Shown piece after piece: positions 7,760-16,044 of a DNA stretch of 35,936 nt (its first letter is position 1; the number at the start of each line of letters is the position of its first letter). The notes under the pieces were generated by a model that searched no databases, was not told where the DNA came from, and saw nothing but the letters and a program-made list of their open reading frames with translations. A program made the position numbers and the translations under genes. This DNA is from Pseudomonadota bacterium (lineage in GTDB: Bacteria; Bdellovibrionota_C; UBA2361; OMIW01): contig OMIW01000088.1 in assembly GCA_900299205.1 (NCBI GenBank), forward strand, positions 1-35,936. The letters are read 5' to 3'.

Positions 7760-10700
7760 CTAAAAATTGAGGTTCACTGCAAGTTTGACCATCGGCTCAC
7801 GCGCAACGATATCTTGGAAGTAGCTCTGCTGATCAAGATTAAGATCCTTTCCGAGGATGTTATCAATCTCAGCGAGGACTACTCCTTGCCGGGTTGGCAA
7901 CCGATAGCCTATTCCAGCCCCGAAGAGCCATCCCCCCGATGAGTCCCCCTCAACAATAAGGCTATTTTCTCTTCCCTGATACCGATAGGTTGACGTCGCC
8001 TGAAAGAAAAATCCATTAGGCAGAAAGTATCGGGAGAATCCCTTCGCTCGATGATCGCGAATAGCCGACCCGTTGAACTCCTGCTCGACTTCCCGGCCAA
8101 ATCGATAATCGACGCCACACACCCACTGAGAACTCAGAATCTGGTACCAGTAGCTATTGAGAAGGTCTTGGTGGATCTCGGTTGATCCAAGTTGATTAAA
8201 TTGAACATCTCTTTCTACCGTGAAGTCATCAAAATTTATCTTCAGGTCATATATTCCCACGCTGTCGGCTCTCTGCAGCCACCGACGAACCCACTCTGCT
8301 CCAATATATCCATTTTTCCACGGCTGAAGATCCGCGCCGGTCCCCAAATTTCGGGAAAAAGTCCCCGGATTATCATTAAATCGTTGCGATATCCCGCCGA
8401 TCAAAGTCGGTTCGATACTCGCAAGGTCGACGTTTACCCCCTTACCGAGCGATTCACCATATCCGATTCGATACATAGCCCTTGTGCTAGGACGAAAGAT
8501 AATCCCCGCTTTCGGATTTACTCGAGAGCGAGTCTCAGTATCCGAGGTAAAGGGTGCCTCATCAAATCCGCTCCACTCGACTCGTTCATAAGAGCCTCCC
8601 AGATTAACAAACAGCGAATCCGACAACGTCACTGTTCCGAGATACGACAGCAACTCACTCCGAAGATTTACGGGTGCAGAACTCTCCAGAGGGATATCAC
8701 TCTGATCGAGTAAGCCAATATTATCCTCTATTATAGTTCGACGATCGATATCATCCCGCTGAGTGGTTGCACTTCTCGCGGTCAAAATCGATGTCAGCTC
8801 ACCCGTTCTTGCAATAAGCTGTCCCTCATTTACCCAGAGCGATGTGTATTGCTTAACATTCGTGTTGACGAGCGCCTCAATATCGACCAATTCCTCATTT
8901 CCGCCTGAGATAAGGGTGTACAGCAAATCATTATCTAAAGAGAACTGATCCAACTTCTCTCGGCCCCGTTCAAACGTACTCTGAAAAATAGCGGTTACGT
9001 CGGGAGCGAATCGATGCAGCCCACCGAAGCTGAATGAACCACCATCGAATTTAGTATTTTCCAGACGATCGCTCCCATCATCAACGATACCTCGTCCCTC
9101 AAGAAAAAACCGATCGCCCCATGTAGGCTGCGCTTGAAGCGAAACCCCGATACGTCCACCAGCAGTTCGCGGGCTCGAATCAAGACCATTCGATACAATT
9201 CCCGACGCAGAGAACCCAGAGACAAGGTTTCCGGATTTATTGGCCGTTATCACCCCCGTCCTTCCCATATCATCGAATGAGTCATACCCACTCGATATTC
9301 CTGTCCTCCAGCCATCCCGCTCAAAAAGCGAGGAATACTCATTAAGGGAAACGCTCGATCCAATCGAATCAATTACATTGATACTGAGAGGGGAGAAGAG
9401 ATCTGCTATTCGACGCTCTGAAAGACTATTATCGGCCGAAAAAACATTTGATTGACTCTCCGAGAGAAGCCTGTGCGCACTCGCATTTCGATAGTCTGAT
9501 ACCATCGCGGATATCGCCTCTATCTTGCCTCGCTCTCCGAATCCAAGCTCCCGGTATGTTCGTGAAAGCGATGCACTCTGAACAGCTGCATCCTCATCCA
9601 GAAGAAATCGAGATCGATAAACCGACCTTTTTTGCGAACGATCACGAGCTTCTTCGATATCACGGAGTGATTCAACGGGCCGATTCTGAGCGAGCTTCAT
9701 AAAGCTCCGATACAGATGTGGCGTGGGGTCGTTGGAATCAAGCTCGATTGCTCGTCGATACTCAGGCTCGGCCGGTTCGTAGGTATCTGCCTCGAAATAG
9801 CTCTTGCCGAGATAACTACGATAAATCGCCCGCGAAGGCTCTAGCACCGTTGCTCGCTCAAAGTGCGCCCGTCCTCCTTCGAGATCCCCTCCATGAACCG
9901 CCAAAAGACCCAGACCAAGGTGTGGTAAGCCAGCCCCCGATTCAGCTTCAGCCGCTCGCTCGAAAGCAACCTTGGCTTGATCGAATGACCGATCCGCCAT
10001 CAGAACGAACCCCAGCACCGTATCGGCGTACCACGAGCGAGAGGATAGCTGCTCAAGAGACGTCCGAGCTTCTGGTACCCGGCCAAACATAAAAAGCAGC
10101 TCAGCCCGCCGGGCGATGATATCGGGATCGCTTGACTTATTGACTTCTCCAAGAACCGCGACCGCCTCTTCAAGGTCGCCCTGCTCCTGAAGAGAAAAAG
10201 AGCGGGCGATCTTTACCGATGGAACCGACGGCGCCAGCACGGCAGCATGCCGCGATATAGCGTTTGCCGCCTCAGCACGCCCCTGCATCAGCCTCACAAC
10301 GGATAACGTAGCAGCACCAATGCCGACCACCTCTGAGGATACTTGAGAGCCTACCTTCTCAGATTCACACGGCACGAGCGCCTGCTCGCCCCGTTCTGCA
10401 TCTCCGAGGGTAACGAGCAATCGACCTCTCAGAACAGCGGCTGCGGAGCATCCCTCCCCCTTCACGGCCTGAAGCTCCTGAAGGGCTCTTGAAAAGTCTC
10501 CCGTTCGAATCGCTTCGACCGCCCGCCGCTCCCGATCCCCACCACGCTCAAGGACAGAGAGATCTTCTTCCCCTCCAATGAGCGGTGCGAAAAGGCTCCA
10601 TTGAACAGTTCGTTCCGAACTCACTATCCCAAAGAGCTGCGGATTTACCCCCTTTTGGAATCGAGCCCCCTGCCCCGATCGGAGCGAGGCCTCACCGTCA

Positions 10701-11188
10701 CTGCTTTTACCCTCAACCGATCCCGAAAGCACCCTCACTGTCGTCCCGTTGCTGTCAATCGCTACCGTGAACTCGGTCCCCCGAATCGCAGCGGTGACAT
10801 GTTCGGTAACAACCGAGGGATGGCGCTCAGAGTGGCTAAAAAAATGCATCGCTCCTGCTAGAAGTCCGAGAGCTCTTTCCTCCTCGGGAAATCGCATCTT
10901 GGCTCCTGAGGGGAGTCGGACATACGAACCATCAGCGAGTTTAAGAGCTACCCGCCCAGGCTCGCCCACTCCAATCTCGTCACCAGCCCTGAGGACCATC
11001 GACTCCGTCGCGGGTATCACATTACCCCCTCGGCTGATGGTCGCCGAGCCCTGGAGAGAGAACACGATCGCCGGGCTTTCGACCTCTGACTGTGCCGCCG
11101 GAGCGAAGCACACCGCGAAAAGAAAAATGGAGACGCATCGCCCCGGAAAACGGAACCACTTCTTTGTTCGCACCGTAAGGCAGACCAT
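7760..11188 (-). CDS. FecR domain - TPR - outer-membrane beta-barrel fusion protein
   Basis: The 1142-residue product has a signal peptide (about residues 13-35). A FecR-type beta domain follows (about 40-190), with GSATISRGG, LRAGDEIGVGEPGRVALKLADGSYVRL and a TAAIRGTEF motif typical of the family. A TPR-like helical region covers about 210-570 (units such as GLPHLGLGLLAVHGGDLEGGRAHFERA in pattern). The rest, about 600-1142, alternates polar and hydrophobic residues in TonB-receptor-like strands and ends in VNLNF, the Phe end of outer-membrane barrels. The ATG at 11188 has AGGAG 7 nt upstream. FecR-domain proteins are often encoded beside CHASE2 cyclases, and here one lies head to head 193 bp away. 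A surface sensor or export channel is a reasonable inference; its ligand is unknown. Confidence 0.87.
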   Translation of the reverse strand: MVCLTVRTKKWFRFPGRCVSIFLFAVCFAPAAQSEVESPAIVFSLQGSATISRGGNVIPATESMVLRAGDEIGVGEPGRVALKLADGSYVRLPSGAKMRFPEEERALGLLAGAMHFFSHSERHPSVVTEHVTAAIRGTEFTVAIDSNGTTVRVLSGSVEGKSSDGEASLRSGQGARFQKGVNPQLFGIVSSERTVQWSLFAPLIGGEEDLSVLERGGDRERRAVEAIRTGDFSRALQELQAVKGEGCSAAAVLRGRLLVTLGDAERGEQALVPCESEKVGSQVSSEVVGIGAATLSVVRLMQGRAEAANAISRHAAVLAPSVPSVKIARSFSLQEQGDLEEAVAVLGEVNKSSDPDIIARRAELLFMFGRVPEARTSLEQLSSRSWYADTVLGFVLMADRSFDQAKVAFERAAEAESGAGLPHLGLGLLAVHGGDLEGGRAHFERATVLEPSRAIYRSYLGKSYFEADTYEPAEPEYRRAIELDSNDPTPHLYRSFMKLAQNRPVESLRDIEEARDRSQKRSVYRSRFLLDEDAAVQSASLSRTYRELGFGERGKIEAISAMVSDYRNASAHRLLSESQSNVFSADNSLSERRIADLFSPLSINVIDSIGSSVSLNEYSSLFERDGWRTGISSGYDSFDDMGRTGVITANKSGNLVSGFSASGIVSNGLDSSPRTAGGRIGVSLQAQPTWGDRFFLEGRGIVDDGSDRLENTKFDGGSFSFGGLHRFAPDVTAIFQSTFERGREKLDQFSLDNDLLYTLISGGNEELVDIEALVNTNVKQYTSLWVNEGQLIARTGELTSILTARSATTQRDDIDRRTIIEDNIGLLDQSDIPLESSAPVNLRSELLSYLGTVTLSDSLFVNLGGSYERVEWSGFDEAPFTSDTETRSRVNPKAGIIFRPSTRAMYRIGYGESLGKGVNVDLASIEPTLIGGISQRFNDNPGTFSRNLGTGADLQPWKNGYIGAEWVRRWLQRADSVGIYDLKINFDDFTVERDVQFNQLGSTEIHQDLLNSYWYQILSSQWVCGVDYRFGREVEQEFNGSAIRDHRAKGFSRYFLPNGFFFQATSTYRYQGRENSLIVEGDSSGGWLFGAGIGYRLPTRQGVVLAEIDNILGKDLNLDQQSYFQDIVAREPMVKLAVNLNF

Positions 11189-11381
11189 ACCAAAGCTCCT
11201 GGCTGAATAATAAATATATGCGGGACCTCGCTAGAACCTCCCGAAAGGGTAACGCAAAAGTATCCTTTTACTCTAGGCGGAATCTGTGCAATTAATCCGA
11301 CTTATTAACACAAGTTCCTCCCACTCTCTATGATTGGGAATCTCGTAACTTAACCAAGACGATCTCCTTTATGGTGCACCC

Positions 11382-13352
11382 ATGAAACTACCCTTGCGCA
11401 TAGCGGTATCAATCGGTGCCGCCGTAATCGGTGCATTTATCGTGAGCACCTCTTTTTTGGAAGATCTCGACATTCGGCTATCGGACCAGATACTGAGGGT
11501 CCGTGGAAAACAAAAGCCTCCCGCTAAAGTCGTTGTCGTTGCGATTGATGAGACGAGTTATCGCGAGCTAAATATTCCCTTCGGCCCCCCATGGCCACGG
11601 GCGCTCCACGCTCAATTGCTCAATCGGTTGAAGGAGTTCGGCGCAAAAAGGGCAGTTTTCGACGTCTTGTTCATGGGTGAAGGTGCTGATAGGGCTGCTG
11701 ATGTCGCGTTAACCGCTGCCCTGAAAGAGTTGCCCACGGTTATTGGTGTTGAAGCTGCCGTTCGCCATGTTTCAAACCAAGCAGGTGGCTACGAACTCGA
11801 AGAGATCGAGCTGCCGTTTGAGCCGTTCCGGAAATCAGCAAAACTCGCTCTCGTCGGACTGCGGGACGTAAGCGGCGTTATCCGCAACTTCCCCGCCGCT
11901 CGCTCCGAACAGGAGTCCCGATATCCCTTTCTCGCAGAGGCGGCTGCTGGACGAGGAAGACAAGACCCTTCACCGAAACCCGGCCCACGGGATTTGATCC
12001 GTTACTACGGCCCAGGGAGAACGGTACCGATAATTTCTTATTGGGAGCTTCTCCAGGATGAACTTCCGATCGATCGCGACCTGTTTGAGGATGCTATCGT
12101 TTTCGTCGGGATACTCCTCCGCTCCGACACCGGCGCTGCGCAGAAGGATTCGTACCAGACCCCGTTTGGTGGTTCTATGATGTACGGTGTTGAGGTGCAC
12201 GCCACGATCGCAAACAACCTCCTCACCGAAAGCTGGATATCACGACCGAGCAAGGCCGTCGAACTCATCGGCCAGGCTCTTCTTATTGGAGCCCTCGCCT
12301 TCCTCGGCACGACAATAACCCCAATAGCCCTCTCTATTGCAACCATCTCATTGATCATTACCTGGCTGGTGTTGGCTTTTTGGGGATTGAGCACCGGATT
12401 CTTTCTGTGCGGAGGAAGCACCGTCCTCATCGTGGCACCGACCATCCTGCTTGCAAGCACCGGCTATTCATATCTAAGTGCCCGACAATCGGAAGAAAGT
12501 CTAAAATCTGCCTTTTCCCTTTACCTCTCCCCTGAAATGCTTCCCGACCTTCAACGGGAGAAAGATGGCCTCAAACTCGGTGGAGAAAAGCTATGGCTAA
12601 CCGCCCTTTTCACCGATATCGCCGATTTTACCTCGATAACCGAGGAGATGCCTGCGGAGAAGACATCTGAGATGTTAAATGCCTACTTCACCGAGGTAAT
12701 GGAGGTTGTTTTTCAAAACCAAGGGACCCTTATCAAATTTATTGGCGATGCCGTTTTTGCTATTTGGGGAGCACCGGTAAAAATAGCAAACCACGCAGAA
12801 ATGGCGGTTAAAACGGGGCTGGCTATTCAAAAAGAGGTGACTAAATTTAATTCAACCCAGAGATTTCCAGCGCTTATCACCCGTATAGGTATCAACACCG
12901 GACCCATGGTTGTCGGCAATCTCGGCTCAAAAAGGCGCTTCGATTACACCGCAATCGGTGACTCCGTTAATCTCGCGGCTCGACTCGAGGGGCTTAATAA
13001 ATATTTCGGTACTACCCTTATTTTCAGCGAGTCTACCAGAAAGGATGCGGGTGGATTTGCAGGCGCTGTCGAGATTGGGAAGGTACGGGTCAAGGGCAAG
13101 AGAGAGGCAGTTCAACTGTTTACCATGTTTGATCCTCCTCTCGCACCCACTGTTCTTGAGTCATGGAACCGAGCGTGCGATGAATTTTCCCAACTTCGGC
13201 TCGAATCTGCTGAAGCCGGTTATCAGAAGGTGAAAAGTGAAGAGCCACGGCTCGGTAAAGCCTGCTCCCTTTACCTCAGTGAGATAAGACGATGGGCCGA
13301 TTCACCCCCTTCCCAGGGGTGGAGTGGGGAATTAGAGTTTGATTCAAAGTAG
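11382..13352 (+). CDS. CHASE2-domain transmembrane adenylate/guanylate cyclase (class III)
   Basis: The 656-residue protein has an N-terminal membrane helix (7-24), an extracytoplasmic CHASE2 domain (about 28-285, with VVVVAIDETSY and the AVFDVLFM pattern), three closely packed helices (about 293-362) and a class III cyclase domain (about 400-590). The catalytic set is complete: metal-binding Asp412 in LFTDIADFT and Asp456 in FIGDAVFAIWG, Lys452 before the second, and transition-state Asn530 and Arg534 in IGDSVNLAARLE. It should make cAMP (or cGMP) in the cytoplasm in response to an outer signal. A tail of about 70 residues with a short helical repeat follows. It is divergent from the FecR-barrel gene, a known type of pairing. 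The product could act on the two cNMP domains of the flavoprotein at 3205-5562. Confidence 0.93.
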   Translation: MKLPLRIAVSIGAAVIGAFIVSTSFLEDLDIRLSDQILRVRGKQKPPAKVVVVAIDETSYRELNIPFGPPWPRALHAQLLNRLKEFGAKRAVFDVLFMGEGADRAADVALTAALKELPTVIGVEAAVRHVSNQAGGYELEEIELPFEPFRKSAKLALVGLRDVSGVIRNFPAARSEQESRYPFLAEAAAGRGRQDPSPKPGPRDLIRYYGPGRTVPIISYWELLQDELPIDRDLFEDAIVFVGILLRSDTGAAQKDSYQTPFGGSMMYGVEVHATIANNLLTESWISRPSKAVELIGQALLIGALAFLGTTITPIALSIATISLIITWLVLAFWGLSTGFFLCGGSTVLIVAPTILLASTGYSYLSARQSEESLKSAFSLYLSPEMLPDLQREKDGLKLGGEKLWLTALFTDIADFTSITEEMPAEKTSEMLNAYFTEVMEVVFQNQGTLIKFIGDAVFAIWGAPVKIANHAEMAVKTGLAIQKEVTKFNSTQRFPALITRIGINTGPMVVGNLGSKRRFDYTAIGDSVNLAARLEGLNKYFGTTLIFSESTRKDAGGFAGAVEIGKVRVKGKREAVQLFTMFDPPLAPTVLESWNRACDEFSQLRLESAEAGYQKVKSEEPRLGKACSLYLSEIRRWADSPPSQGWSGELEFDSK

Positions 13353-13553
13353 GTCATTAATCTTACTCATTAATCGCCAATCACCGCCAAATACGTTGCA
13401 TCCCATTCATAACGTGCGATACTGTTTCGTACGCATACCGCCAGAGGACGGACAGGTCTCTGCTTCAAACAATCTGCTGCGACACTCAACAAAGAAATCG
13501 TCTCCCGCTCACGACCTTAATCGTTCACAGTTTTAACTAAGGACGGATCTCTC

Positions 13554-15638
13554 ATGATGGCGAATAGACCCCGTTACCGGACATCATTGACTGTGCGAAC
13601 TCATTGCATCAACGAGTTCGTCGACACTCCAGCGAAGACGGGGCACCGAGGATGTGGATTGAGACGCCGGATTGTGCCCATTCTATCATCCTCAATCACT
13701 GCGGCATTTCTAACCTCACTCTGCCAAACCCCAATCCGTGCCGAAAACAAAGGCGACCCCAAGCAGTATTCTACGGTTAATAATTCTCCAACCACCCCTC
13801 CGAACGGTAGCAGTGTGGAAGCTGCCCTTCCCCCGAACGGAGATTTCATCGTTTTTCAGTCGTCAGCCTCAAATCTCGTTGAAGGCGATACCAATAACGC
13901 CTCTGATATCTTCCTCAGAAAGATATCCTCCAATGCGGTCACTCGGCTGAGTGTCACATCAGCTGGCGATCAAGCAATCAGTGATTCTCTCGAGATTCCC
14001 GCTGATTCAAATTATCCCGCCGTCAGCCCGATCCTTTCAGATGGAACCTACGGCGTAGCGTTCGCTTCTCGGGCACCAAATTTAGCGACCTCCGACGGAT
14101 TCGCAAACCCAACCGGATTAAGCCAAGTATATCTAAGAATTCCATCCCTCAAAAAAACTGTTCTTATCTCTCGCGGGTTAAATGGGGCCGAGGCAGGAAA
14201 TGGATGGAGCTATGCCCCGTCCCTGACCGCCCTTGAGGGGCCAATAACGCCTCTGATATCTTCCTCAGAAAGATATCCTCCAAGTCGTTTTATCGTCGTC
14301 TTTTTGTCAACTGCGACGAATCTCCTCAGCTCCAACTCCCCCCAAGCGCTCAAAAATGGTGAAGCAAATCGCGCCGAGATTCAGGGGCCGACCGGAATAT
14401 ATGTAGCAGAAGTTAATATATCGAAATCAAAGTCTGTATCAGTAAAGATCGTAGACGGTACCGACGGTATAACCTCAGGTTCATTCTTCGCCGCGGCAAT
14501 CAGCGGTAATGGGCAATACATCGTCTGCAGCTCAGATACCTCAGACTTAACCCCTAATTTTTCATCTAATAGTAGCCGACAGATTATTCGTTTTGATCGG
14601 GAGAAGCGGCTGGCCGAACTGATAAGTCGCAATCCCGCTGGCGAGCCTGGAAACGGAAACAGCAACGTGCCCTCAATATCTTTCAACGGCGATAGAATTG
14701 TGTTCACCACTGAGGCGAATAATCTCGGCATCGACATCCCCGCCCGCGGGGGAGAGCCGATGTTCGTTCTATGGAAAGAGGTCGGCGACTCACTCCATCT
14801 GGTAAACCAAAACCGATTCGGCTCTAAGGGTAACGGTCTATATTCTCAGGATTCTCAGGAAGATCCGTTCGGTCCCCAAGGTAAAATTAGCTCCGATGGT
14901 CGGTTCGCCATCTGGTCGGACAAGGCAGATAACCTAGTCGAGGGCGATACGAATGGTGTCGCGGACATCTTCCTTAAAGATTTCGAAGAAAACACGATTA
15001 GAAGGATAAATATATCGGGTGGCCAGGAGCTTGATGCCCAAAGCACCTTCCCCGTGATTGGGGCGAGAAATTTCAGCCCCAGGGTGGATGACTTTTTGAC
15101 AGCTTTTCAAACCAGAGCAAGCAATGTAGGCACGAATTTCCCGGATCCCTTTTTCGATTCGAGCAATATAGATCGGGTATTCTTGATCACTTCGCCGTTT
15201 TTCCAGGGCCCTTTTGGAGGACCGTCGTTAAATCGGGCAAAGCCTCCGACTGAGGCGCGGACTCTTGAGAACAATGCCTCGCCTTGGACACCGCCCAGCA
15301 TCGAGAATAACGAGAAAAAGCGGGAAATAATCATCAACCTGATTAAGTTTCAACTTCCCAAAAAGAAGAAACTTATCGAGCAGTTTGTTCTTTCAGCGCG
15401 CGCCGTCGAAGGTTCACTAAAAGTCGGAAAGGTTGGCTATGACGTCCAAATTGATCTGGTAAAAGGTAAAAAACGAAAGAACGTCATCAGGCGGCTTGAA
15501 ACTCGAAACCGAGTAACGATTCGCAAACTTCCTCCCGGAACGTATGTCGTCAAGTATCGGGCTATCGGTCGAATTACAGCAAAGAAAACGGTCCAGACGA
15601 AGTTCAGCCCAGAGGCTCGATTCGTCGTAAAGAAGTAG
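13554..15638 (+). CDS. Secreted seven-repeat TolB/PD40-like beta-propeller protein
   Basis: The 694-residue protein has a long basic N-region followed by a hydrophobic core (about 40-57) after Arg-Arg-Arg, read as a signal peptide with cleavage near IRA-EN. Seven repeats then follow of the form G-x-(F/Y)-I-V-F-x-S-x-A-x-N-L, several with a GDTN-xx-(S/A)-DIFL motif, as in TolB/WD40-like propellers; seven units would close one propeller. The C-terminal 120 residues are Lys-rich beta strands with a PGTYVVKY motif, like a small Fn3- or PEGA-like domain. The start (ATGATG at 13554) follows AAGGACGG. Residues 230-243 between repeats 2 and 3 do not fit the propeller pattern and come from a 43-bp copied segment read in another frame. 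The function is unknown, probably periplasmic or surface binding. Confidence 0.8.
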   Translation: MMANRPRYRTSLTVRTHCINEFVDTPAKTGHRGCGLRRRIVPILSSSITAAFLTSLCQTPIRAENKGDPKQYSTVNNSPTTPPNGSSVEAALPPNGDFIVFQSSASNLVEGDTNNASDIFLRKISSNAVTRLSVTSAGDQAISDSLEIPADSNYPAVSPILSDGTYGVAFASRAPNLATSDGFANPTGLSQVYLRIPSLKKTVLISRGLNGAEAGNGWSYAPSLTALEGPITPLISSSERYPPSRFIVVFLSTATNLLSSNSPQALKNGEANRAEIQGPTGIYVAEVNISKSKSVSVKIVDGTDGITSGSFFAAAISGNGQYIVCSSDTSDLTPNFSSNSSRQIIRFDREKRLAELISRNPAGEPGNGNSNVPSISFNGDRIVFTTEANNLGIDIPARGGEPMFVLWKEVGDSLHLVNQNRFGSKGNGLYSQDSQEDPFGPQGKISSDGRFAIWSDKADNLVEGDTNGVADIFLKDFEENTIRRINISGGQELDAQSTFPVIGARNFSPRVDDFLTAFQTRASNVGTNFPDPFFDSSNIDRVFLITSPFFQGPFGGPSLNRAKPPTEARTLENNASPWTPPSIENNEKKREIIINLIKFQLPKKKKLIEQFVLSARAVEGSLKVGKVGYDVQIDLVKGKKRKNVIRRLETRNRVTIRKLPPGTYVVKYRAIGRITAKKTVQTKFSPEARFVVKK
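13891..13933 (+). repeat. 43-bp direct repeat, copy 1 (native frame)
   Basis: This 43-bp segment is identical to 14241-14283. Here it is read as TNNASDIFLRKISSN, part of a propeller repeat motif that also appears at about 14945-14985 as TNGVADIFLKDFEEN, so this is the original copy. It contains a perfect 8-bp inverted repeat, GATATCTT and AAGATATC, around a 7-nt spacer. Confidence 0.95.
14241..14283 (+). repeat. 43-bp direct repeat, copy 2 (read in a different frame)
   Basis: This is an exact copy of 13891-13933 placed 350 bp downstream. Because 350 is not a multiple of 3, it is read here as PITPLISSSERYPP, which breaks the expected propeller pattern between LTALEG and SRFIVVFLSTATNLL. About 42 bp seem to have been inserted without breaking the reading frame. 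Confidence 0.95.
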
Positions 15639-16044
15639 AGGCCAAAGGCTCAATCGGGGGCGGCAAAGTGCTCAAGAGTTACTAAAATTATTTATTCATA
15701 TGCAGATGGGGTATGGTCTCTGTCGAGTTTTGTGTACGGGAGGGTGACATCTCGGGCAAAACGGTGACAGAGATAGTTCAACGGGTGGTTTCTGCTATGA
15801 AGAATCCTCGAGTTGAGGGTCGAACGCTAGATTCGGTTATCGCCCTTCGCACGTTTCTCAACCCTACAATCAGTGCCGGCTCGGTATGATCCTCGCCCCT
15901 TGTGTCAAAGATTTTTATCCTCTCATTTGCCGCAGTTTCCGAACCTTTACATTCTTGCCGAAGTACGACCTCGGTCCTGTTAAAACTTAGACTTACCCCA
16001 ATTAGATTCAAGAGAGCTCCAATTGGAGGATTTAAAAGTAATCC
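15639..16044. other. 406-bp intergenic stretch with one doubtful small ORF
   Basis: No recognisable gene lies here. A plus-strand ORF at 15713-15889 would encode 58 residues (starts MVSVEFCVREGDISG), with only a GGGG-rich stretch directly before its ATG as a poor ribosome-binding site. An overlapping minus-strand frame is also open. Neither resembles a family I know. The right end (16027-16031) has a GGAGG, about 14 nt before the next start. The stretch probably carries the promoter of the following membrane protein gene. Confidence 0.4.

Noticed and set aside
13891-14283. The duplicated 43-bp segment as an insertion sequence or transposon end
   Set aside because: There is no transposase, no target-site duplication that I can see, and the first copy is a normal part of the propeller coding sequence.
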